Assembly (NCBI GenBank): GCA_017483405.1
Contig: JAFUWP010000339.1
Location: 1 to 10,336, forward strand
Direction: 5' to 3'
DNA from: Oscillospiraceae bacterium
Lineage (GTDB): Bacteria > Bacillota > Clostridia > Oscillospirales > Ruminococcaceae
Length of the DNA stretch: 10,336 nucleotides
The number at the start of each line of letters is the position of its first letter. The stretch's first letter is position 1. The translations under genes and the position numbers were made by a program. Below, piece by piece: positions 5,291-10,336 of the stretch. The notes beneath the pieces are model-generated. The model searched no databases. It was given only the letters and a program-made list of their open reading frames with translations, and was not told where the DNA came from.

Positions 5291-6115
5291 TCAGTCGAGC
5301 AGGTCGAGATACTTATGAATATCTTCCATTTCCTGTTCACGGATGATGTCATGAACGGGTCTTTTTTTGCCGTAATAATTCGGCTGATTTCTGACAGGAA
5401 AAAGGCCTGACCATCCGAAGGCAAGGGATTGTTTCAGGACGGCGATTTTCTCTCTGTCATCAGAGGCGATTTCGTCTAATTTTTCGAGATTGAGTTCCAT
5501 TGCTTTGAGGGTGAATTTTTTTCTGCCTTTTTTCCGATAGTCGATGAAATCAGACAGAGCCTGCTGTAACTCCGGATTCTGGGTATATTTCTCAACGAGA
5601 TGAGAGAAATCCTGTTCGCTGAAATCAAAATTCTCTTTCTGCGCTGTAACGGACTCAGGGGGTTCGGGGGTGTCCCCCGAAGAAAATATATCATTATCGT
5701 TCACATTTTCATTCACATTAGCATTCACATTTTCATTAGCATTTTCATTATCATTATCATTTTCATTAGCATTTTCATTATCAGGTTGATTTGCTTGTTC
5801 ATACAAGCTTATGCTTGTTTTATCAGATTCTTCTTTTTTAGAAGCATTCTGATTTCCTTTCGGCGCACCGCCTTTTTTACCGTATTCTGCTCTTTTTTTG
5901 CAGATTTCAGCATACTTTTCAGCATTCATATCAATCTGAGAACGAAATACACTGAATATCACATTCAGCACAAGTTCATCAAATTCCGATTCAGTTCCGT
6001 CCTCTGCATACTGGTAAACCGCCTTGAAGATTTTTCCGGCCTGTTCATCCGAGAGCATATCGAGTTCCTTTTTTCTGTCAAGATAGAGAATAAAACTTTT
6101 TTTCTTGTCTGCCAT
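5291..6115 (-). CDS. Phage-type replication protein, DUF6291-like N-terminus and replisome-organizer-like C-terminus
   Basis: The start at 6115 (MADKKKSFIL) is preferred over an upstream in-frame ATG because AAAGGAG lies 10 nt before it; this gives 274 residues. Residues 1-75 (SFILYLDRKKEL, LSDEQAGKIFKAVYQYAEDG) resemble the DUF6291 domain of phage genes. GKKGGAPKGNQNASK (79-93) is a basic segment common in such proteins. Residues 113-141 have Asn at every odd position. Residues 165-240 end in LKQSLAFGWSGLFP, the pattern seen at the C-terminus of phage replisome-organizer and DnaD-like proteins. A DNA-binding role in replication initiation is inferred. No other phage gene is visible, so it may be a prophage remnant or a stray gene beside tRNA-Ser, towards which it is convergent. 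No promoter is convincing, and no terminator is seen at its end. Confidence 0.7.
   Translation of the reverse strand: MADKKKSFILYLDRKKELDMLSDEQAGKIFKAVYQYAEDGTESEFDELVLNVIFSVFRSQIDMNAEKYAEICKKRAEYGKKGGAPKGNQNASKKEESDKTSISLYEQANQPDNENANENDNDNENANENVNANVNENVNDNDIFSSGDTPEPPESVTAQKENFDFSEQDFSHLVEKYTQNPELQQALSDFIDYRKKGRKKFTLKAMELNLEKLDEIASDDREKIAVLKQSLAFGWSGLFPVRNQPNYYGKKRPVHDIIREQEMEDIHKYLDLLD
5690..5782 (-). repeat. In-frame hexanucleotide repeat coding for alternating X-Asn
   Basis: The coding strand is built of 6-nt units of the form (GAT/GAA/GCT/GTG)-AAT, about 15 copies, with one AAC. It encodes Asn at every second residue from 113 to 141, with Asp, Glu, Ala or Val between. Each unit is two codons, so slippage would change the linker length without shifting the frame. 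Confidence 0.9.
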
Positions 6116-6147
6116 TGCAAAACAACTCCTTTCACTAATGGCGCAAA

Positions 6148-6175
6148 AAGAACATTTCTTGTACAAAAACGTACA
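6148..6175. promoter_or_regulatory. Two abutting inverted repeats upstream of the phage-type gene
   Basis: AAGAA-CAT-TTCTT (6148-6160) overlaps by one base with TGTAC-AAAAAC-GTACA (6160-6175). They lie 33-60 bp before the start codon of the replication-type gene and could be repressor sites. No clear -35/-10 pair was found between here and the upstream terminator, so the role is open. Confidence 0.35.
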
Positions 6176-6223
6176 TTTTTCAGAAAAGTTTACAGAAAGT
6201 TCAGAAAAAATTGATATTTGCAG

Positions 6224-6254
6224 AAAAAATCCCCCATCCGTAATTGGACAGGGG
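6224..6254 (-). terminator. Terminator of the c-di-GMP operon
   Basis: On the minus strand CCCCTGTCC (6254-6246) pairs with GGATGGGGG (6239-6231) over 9 positions, two of them wobble, with a 6-nt loop. Six U residues (6229-6224) follow. It begins 8 bp after the stop codon of the EAL gene. Confidence 0.85.
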
Positions 6255-6261
6255 CTTGTGA

Positions 6262-7881
6262 TTAGTCTTGTTTTTCTTCATCTTCGCCATCCACGACCAT
6301 AGTCGCAGAGGCATAAGCTTTCAGGGGCTTGCCGTTTTCATCGAATTCAGTAGTATAGCGCACATGGAACGGCACTCGGCCGACCGTCAGCGGAATGATA
6401 GCTTCGAGATGCGGAACGCCTTCCGCAATCTGCCGATGCCAGTCGCGGTACATATCGGCATAATCTTCGGGGAAGATGCCGTTTTCGATGACCGGTTCGG
6501 GATAGTTTTCCACAACCGGCGGAAGGCCTAAATCACGCATACACCGATAGCAGGGGCGCATCTGTTTGGTAGCGACAGTATATTCCCACGCGTAGATATT
6601 GGCATGTTCAGCGGCGAAACGGAATTTCCGTTCACTTTCGGAGACATCTTCAAAGCGTTTCTTTTCGGCGGTGATGTTCTGCACAAGGGTATAGAATAAA
6701 TACTGCTCCCCTGCCCTGCCAATCATGCGGAGGGAATTCCGGATGCAGATTTTCTGTTCGCCGCAGATTTTAGAGCTGACGGTTCGCCACGTATCGCAGG
6801 ATTCTTCCTCACGGCTCTGGATGGCTTTCCGGAGAGTTGTTTCATAGATTTTGTGATTGGCATCATCCATCTGTTCCCAGAGGTTGGCATTGAGAATATC
6901 TTTCTCGCACATATTCATGCCGAGTTCTTTCATATATTTTTCATTGACGCGGAGCACCTGAATTTCTCCGTCCTGATAGGAGAAAATCGCCGCACCGCCG
7001 ACATAGTGATTAAAGATAAGGGTTTCGAGGGAGTTCGGATTCCAGAACTTTCCGGCATCCATAGATTCAATCAGGGTGATGGGTGGCTGTACGGGTTCAT
7101 GGTCAGTGCGCTTTAATTTCTCGATGAATTCTTCTTCGGTGATGGGCTTCGAGAACAGATAGCCCTGAATATAACTGCATCCGATGCTTTTCATATAATC
7201 GGCCTGTTCGATGGTTTCGACACCTTCGGCGATGACGGGTGTATCGAGCCATTTGGACATCTGCACGACAGAGCTGAGAATTGCCCCTCCGCGCCCGCCT
7301 TTTCCGCTGGAAAGAAAGCGCATATCGAGCTTGATGACATCGACTTCCAAGTCTTTGAGGATATTCAGGGAAGAATAACCGCTCCCGAAGTCATCCATTT
7401 CGACAACATAGCCGAGGCAGTGGAGCTGTTTGAGGACATCGACAACGAGTTCCGCTCCGCCGATGGCGGAAGATTCTGTAATTTCGACATGCAGAAATCT
7501 GACCGGAATCTGATATTTCTGCCGGATTTGTTCAATTTTGCCGACATAGTTATGCTGTAGAATATCATAGCGCGACATATTGAACGAAATAGGGACGATG
7601 GGGATATTTTCGTCAAGGCATCTTCTCTGGAAACGGCAGACCAGCTCGAAAACAGCGAGGTCAGCATCAGGGAGAAGGCCGTTTTTTTCCAGCACGGGGA
7701 TGAAGTCAGAGGGGTACTGCATTCCGTATTCGGGATGTTTCCATCTCATGAGGGCTTCTGCGCCAATCATCCGGCCGGTGGCATAATTCATCTTCGGCTG
7801 ATAGCAGACAAAAATATGAGGTTCGGTCATGGCCTGTTTGAAGCTTAATAATAATTCCTGTTCGTTCATGCGTTTCGGCAT
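6262..7881 (-). CDS. EAL-domain c-di-GMP phosphodiesterase with C-terminal PAS-like region
   Basis: This 539-residue protein should hydrolyse cyclic di-GMP to pGpG. The EAL domain comes first (about 10-255) and has the residues needed for catalysis: EALMRW with Glu42, Asn101, Glu133 in VEITES, Asp163-Asp164 in MDDFGSGYS, Lys184 in VIKLD, Glu219 in AEGVET and Gln239 in IQGYLFSKP. The C-terminal half (about 270-535) looks like two PAS-type sensor modules, the first ending in LVQNITAEKK (399-408), the second from about 415. EAL placed ahead of its sensor part is the less common order. No membrane segment is seen, so it should be cytosolic. It starts 14 bp after the diguanylate cyclase stop, so the two are co-transcribed; the purine-rich GGCGGTGA 6 nt upstream fits the first Met. 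EAL activity is confidently called; the sensed signal is unknown. Confidence 0.92.
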   Translation of the reverse strand: MPKRMNEQELLLSFKQAMTEPHIFVCYQPKMNYATGRMIGAEALMRWKHPEYGMQYPSDFIPVLEKNGLLPDADLAVFELVCRFQRRCLDENIPIVPISFNMSRYDILQHNYVGKIEQIRQKYQIPVRFLHVEITESSAIGGAELVVDVLKQLHCLGYVVEMDDFGSGYSSLNILKDLEVDVIKLDMRFLSSGKGGRGGAILSSVVQMSKWLDTPVIAEGVETIEQADYMKSIGCSYIQGYLFSKPITEEEFIEKLKRTDHEPVQPPITLIESMDAGKFWNPNSLETLIFNHYVGGAAIFSYQDGEIQVLRVNEKYMKELGMNMCEKDILNANLWEQMDDANHKIYETTLRKAIQSREEESCDTWRTVSSKICGEQKICIRNSLRMIGRAGEQYLFYTLVQNITAEKKRFEDVSESERKFRFAAEHANIYAWEYTVATKQMRPCYRCMRDLGLPPVVENYPEPVIENGIFPEDYADMYRDWHRQIAEGVPHLEAIIPLTVGRVPFHVRYTTEFDENGKPLKAYASATMVVDGEDEEKQD

Positions 7882-7895
7882 AGAGGGTCACCGCC

Positions 7896-9314
7896 TTATC
7901 TTCTTCGTTTTTCGGGATGTTTTTTATAATATAATTCTTTATTCTGATACATGCGTTCATCGGCGACATGCATCGTGTTCCGGATGCAGGAGCAGTCAGA
8001 ATCACAGCAGTAGCCGACTGCAAAGCTGACATGTTCGGGATTTTCCGGATAATGTTCCATCCGGACAGCGCGCTGAATCAGTTCAGTTTCCGGAATATTC
8101 ACGGCGATAATCATGAATTCGTCACCGCCGGCGCGGTAAATTTCATATTCGGGGAAGACGTTCCGGAGCACGGCAGAGGCACTTTTAAGGAGGTCATCAC
8201 CGGCGGAATGTCCTTCGTTATCGTTGATTTGTTTCAGGCCGTTGAGGTCAGCGAATACAATACCGACAGAATCGGGGTGTTCTGCTCCGGCGAAGGAACA
8301 AAGTTCATCAACGCGGTTGTTCATGGCGTTGCGGTTATAGACTCCGGTCAGCAGGTCGATGGAGCTGAGACGTTCCAGTTTCTTGAAAAGCTGGTGATTG
8401 GCGATTTCCGATGCCAGAAAATAGGTTGTCAGTTCCAGCATTTCTTTAATCTGGACGGTACGGCTGGTATCGAAGTTAATCGCCCAGATATAGCCGAGGG
8501 TTTCGCCGTGGTCTTTCAGCGGAAAGAGCACAAGGCTTTCCGCGCCGGCCATGACAAGCGAATCATGCCAGAGGGGATTTCTTTCTTTAAAGGTATTCCA
8601 GCTGGCTTCGTTATCGACAATAAAGCAGGAACTTCCGGCGATGGTATCATCCCACGTTTCGGCAATTTTGAAGAATTCGTCATTGACATAAGTATTCATA
8701 GATTTGAGGCTTGTGCCTTTGCCGAGTGCCTCGCAGAGAACGGAGCATTTTCTCTGGGCAAAATCGGTCAGGAAGACACAGCAGTGACCTGCATCACATA
8801 AAGTGCCAATATCCTGAATGACTTCGTCCATAGTTTCCTGAAAATTCTTTGCACTCCGGAGCTTGATGCAGGTATTGAGCACTGCGCTGGAAACTTCCGG
8901 AGAGAGGTTGCCGGTCATCATGGAAGTATCGGCCTGCTGGGTGAATTCCTGCGTATAGGTGCAGTAGCAGACATTTCCTTCCTGATAGTTTATGGGGAGC
9001 ATAAAAATATGAAGCCAGAAATTGAATCGTTCCAGATGGATATAAGTATGCATCGGCTGACGGAGCACCGCGCTCCGGTAGCAGAAATCCTCAAAATTCA
9101 AATCTTTCGGGATATAGTGTTCATAGGGCTGGTTCGGGAGAAACGGCTTGCCTTCCACGGCCGAAGAATTTTCCGCGACATATCCGGCAGATTCCATATA
9201 GGCGCGGTTTCCGGTCACAATGCGGATTGTGCCGTAGTTCCCGTCAGGGAGAGCCTCTACTGACATAATGCATGTATTGGTCTGAAAACCGTCTGCAAAT
9301 GCTTGTAAATCCAT
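7896..9314 (-). CDS. GGDEF diguanylate cyclase with PAS-like and GAF-like sensor domains
   Basis: This 472-residue protein should make cyclic di-GMP from two GTP. Residues 10-125 look PAS-like. Residues 147-305 look GAF-like. A short linker leads to the GGDEF domain (about 318-465), which starts with the usual DLLTGVYNR (320-328). Catalytic features are Asp356 and Asn364 in FADLNGLKQIND and an intact GGDEF at 396-400. The product-inhibition I-site (RxxD nine residues before GGDEF) is absent; FPEY (387-390) is found there. No membrane helix or signal peptide is visible. It is the first gene of a two-gene operon whose second gene is the opposing phosphodiesterase. The start at 9314 follows AAAGGA at an 11-nt spacing, slightly long. 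Cyclase activity is well supported; the ligand of the sensor part is unknown. Confidence 0.92.
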   Translation of the reverse strand: MDLQAFADGFQTNTCIMSVEALPDGNYGTIRIVTGNRAYMESAGYVAENSSAVEGKPFLPNQPYEHYIPKDLNFEDFCYRSAVLRQPMHTYIHLERFNFWLHIFMLPINYQEGNVCYCTYTQEFTQQADTSMMTGNLSPEVSSAVLNTCIKLRSAKNFQETMDEVIQDIGTLCDAGHCCVFLTDFAQRKCSVLCEALGKGTSLKSMNTYVNDEFFKIAETWDDTIAGSSCFIVDNEASWNTFKERNPLWHDSLVMAGAESLVLFPLKDHGETLGYIWAINFDTSRTVQIKEMLELTTYFLASEIANHQLFKKLERLSSIDLLTGVYNRNAMNNRVDELCSFAGAEHPDSVGIVFADLNGLKQINDNEGHSAGDDLLKSASAVLRNVFPEYEIYRAGGDEFMIIAVNIPETELIQRAVRMEHYPENPEHVSFAVGYCCDSDCSCIRNTMHVADERMYQNKELYYKKHPEKRRR

Positions 9315-9359
9315 AACAGTTTTTTTCCTTTCCTGAAAAATAAAAAACTTTCTGTTATG

Positions 9360-9388
9360 ATTATAGCATATTTTAACTATTTTGTCCA
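9360..9388 (-). promoter_or_regulatory. Sigma-A promoter of the c-di-GMP operon
   Basis: On the minus strand TGGACA (9388-9383), 17 bp, TATAAT (9365-9360), with an extended -10 TG. Transcription should start near 9353, giving a leader of about 39 nt. An 8-bp sequence between the -10 and the start site is repeated in inverted form over the start codon. Confidence 0.78.
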
Positions 9389-9440
9389 GTATTTTTATCT
9401 AAATTTACTGAATAGACATAAATTTTCATGAAGAAATGAA

Positions 9441-9477
9441 AAAAAAGAAAAGAGCGGAAAGGAAGACCGCTCTTTTC
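9441..9477 (-). terminator. Terminator of tRNA-Arg
   Basis: On the minus strand GAAAAGAGCGG (9477-9467) pairs perfectly with CCGCTCTTTTC (9457-9447) across a 9-nt loop, and six U residues (9446-9441) follow. It lies about 43 nt behind the CCA end of the tRNA. Confidence 0.9.
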
Positions 9478-9519
9478 TCCATCCGTATCCAACCATTACC
9501 CACTTCTACAAAGGAGGTG

Positions 9520-9596
9520 TGGCGTGCCTGGAGGGACTCGAACCCCCGACCTACTGGTTCGTAGCCAGTCACTCTATCCAGCTGAGCTACAGGCAC
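9520..9596 (-). tRNA. tRNA-Arg (anticodon ACG) with encoded CCA
   Basis: The acceptor stem GTGCCTG (9596-9590) pairs with CAGGCAC (9530-9524), G is the discriminator, and CCA is encoded at 9522-9520. The D-arm AGCTCAGCTGGATAGAGT, the anticodon ACG at 9562-9560 and the T-loop GGTTCGAGTCC fit arginine tRNA. Anticodon ACG needs TadA editing to inosine to read CGU, CGC and CGA. Confidence 0.97.
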
Positions 9597-9689
9597 AATC
9601 ATTGAATACGGATTATTTTGGTTAAAAAGATAATAAAGAAGTTAAATGCTGAATGAGTTCCGCCTAAGTGACTCACCCCTCACTCAACG
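9597..9689 (-). other. 5' leader of the tRNA-Arg transcript
   Basis: About 93 nt separate the predicted start site from the tRNA. The minus strand has GAGTGAG (9685-9679) able to pair with CTCATTC (9657-9651) and a small GTGAGTCAC palindrome. No reading frame with a ribosome binding site is seen. It is presumably removed during 5' maturation by RNase P. Confidence 0.5.
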
Positions 9690-9695
9690 AATATT

Positions 9696-9724
9696 ATTAT
9701 AGCACAAGAAAAAGCATTTGTCAA
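9696..9724 (-). promoter_or_regulatory. Consensus promoter of tRNA-Arg
   Basis: On the minus strand TTGACA (9724-9719), 17 bp and TATAAT (9701-9696) give a full match with an extended -10 TG. The upstream tract is A/T-rich like an UP element and shares 23 identical bases with the tRNA-Ser promoter. Confidence 0.88.
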
Positions 9725-9805
9725 GTGTTTTTTCAAAATTTTTTAAAATTTTTTTGAAAAATTTTCAAAAGTAACTGATTCATCCCAAAAATATCGCAAA
9801 AATGC

Positions 9806-9834
9806 TGGACAAATCCCGAAAAATATGATAGAAT
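9806..9834 (+). promoter_or_regulatory. Upstream promoter of the MoxR gene
   Basis: TGGACA (9806-9811), 17 bp, TAGAAT (9829-9834), with extended -10 TG. It would give a leader of about 104 nt. It points away from the tRNA-Arg promoter, about 80 bp distant. Confidence 0.55.
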
Positions 9835-9862
9835 AAAAATACATACGATTCCCGAAAAGCTA

Positions 9863-9891
9863 TTGCATTTTACTTCTGTAAATGTTATAAT
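9863..9891 (+). promoter_or_regulatory. Downstream promoter of the MoxR gene
   Basis: TTGCAT (9863-9868), 17 bp, TATAAT (9886-9891), with extended -10 TG. Start is expected near 9898, giving a leader of about 46 nt. Together with the site at 9806-9834 it forms a tandem promoter pair. Confidence 0.68.
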
Positions 9892-9943
9892 AATAACAAG
9901 AGAAGGATTCAGGAAGAATTCAAGAAAGGAAGAACCATACTCC

Positions 9944-10336
9944 ATGCCAACCCCCAGAACCAAAACCATGCGGATTCAGCTCCGTCAGCCCACTCTGCAA
10001 ACGATGCTGTTAGAAATTCAGAAAGCCGTCAGCGGTAAGAACGATGTCATTTTCAAAGTCCTGCTGGCCATGCTCGCCGGCGGACATATCCTTCTGGAAG
10101 ATATGCCAGGTGTCGGAAAAACAACCCTTGCACTGGCGATTTCCCGTGCGATGTCGCTTTCCTGCAAAAGAATCCAGTTTACGCCCGATGTGCTCCCGAC
10201 GGATGTCACGGGCTTCACGATGTATCAGAAAAGTTCTGACAGCTTTGTGTTCAAAAAAGGCTCGGCCTTCTGCAATCTGCTGTTAGCGGATGAAATCAAC
10301 CGTACATCGAGCAAAACGCAGTCCGCCCTGCTCGAA
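9944..10336 (+). CDS. MoxR-family AAA+ ATPase (partial, C-terminus beyond window)
   Basis: The 131 visible residues are the N-terminal part of a MoxR-type ATPase, a cytosolic chaperone-like protein thought to help metal-cofactor insertion or complex assembly. After an N-terminal helix (17-45) comes GGHILLEDMPGVGKTTLA (47-63-ish) with the Walker A loop at 53-60 and Lys59. QFTPDVLPTDVTGF (78-91) is a MoxR signature. The Walker B is LLLADEINR (112-120) with Asp116 and Glu117. The start at 9944 has AAAGGAAG upstream with rather long spacing (about 11-13 nt). ATG at 9968 is possible but has no ribosome binding site. In related genomes MoxR genes are usually followed by a DUF58 gene and a transglutaminase-like gene; here that region is outside the window. 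Confidence 0.92.
   Translation, partial: MPTPRTKTMRIQLRQPTLQTMLLEIQKAVSGKNDVIFKVLLAMLAGGHILLEDMPGVGKTTLALAISRAMSLSCKRIQFTPDVLPTDVTGFTMYQKSSDSFVFKKGSAFCNLLLADEINRTSSKTQSALLE

Noticed and set aside
7968..8801. 277-residue plus-strand frame opposite the diguanylate cyclase
   Set aside because: It is a mirror frame of the GGDEF/GAF coding sequence, with no independent start signals.
9510..9610. Plus-strand AAAGGAGGTG followed by a short GTG-started frame across tRNA-Arg
   Set aside because: The frame is simply the complement of the tRNA; the purine run is better explained as the complement of the tRNA trailer.

Overview
The window looks like a chromosomal segment of a low-to-medium GC Gram-positive gut bacterium, most likely a Ruminococcus-like member of the Clostridia. 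The evidence is the set of strong Shine-Dalgarno sequences, textbook sigma-A promoters (TTGACA, 17 bp, TATAAT), the isoamylase-type glycogen debranching enzyme, and Clostridia-style c-di-GMP and SseB-like proteins. No database search was run, so the taxon is an inference.

Layout, left to right. (1) 1-346, minus: N-terminus of a heavy-metal-binding (HMA) protein, probably the start of a metal-transporting P-type ATPase, running off the left edge. Its promoter carries an ArsR/SmtB-like operator. (2) 412-1306, minus: the most unusual part of the window. Eight diverged tandem units each contain a near-perfect extended -10 sigma-A promoter. Seven of these promoters are followed within 60-126 nt by a strong GC-rich hairpin, nearly all with a U-run. 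This reads as an array of seven very short, strongly promoted RNAs; the eighth promoter drives the HMA gene. (3) 1335-2639, minus: an SseB-like protein. (4) 2838-4922, minus: the glycogen debranching enzyme GlgX. (5) 5085-5284, plus: tRNA-Ser(GCU) with its own promoter and terminator. (6) 5291-6115, minus: a lone phage-type replication protein with a striking (X-Asn)15 repeat. (7) 6262-9314, minus: a two-gene c-di-GMP operon, diguanylate cyclase first and phosphodiesterase second, with promoter and terminator. (8) 9441-9724, minus: tRNA-Arg(ACG) with promoter, long leader and terminator. (9) 9806-10336, plus: two promoters and the N-terminal part of a MoxR-family AAA+ ATPase running off the right edge.

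Apart from the c-di-GMP pair, the genes look like independent transcription units. The diguanylate cyclase and phosphodiesterase should set a shared c-di-GMP signal. The small-RNA array sits between the SseB-like gene and the metal-handling gene. Its promoters resemble the two tRNA promoters of the window, which suggests high, growth-linked output.
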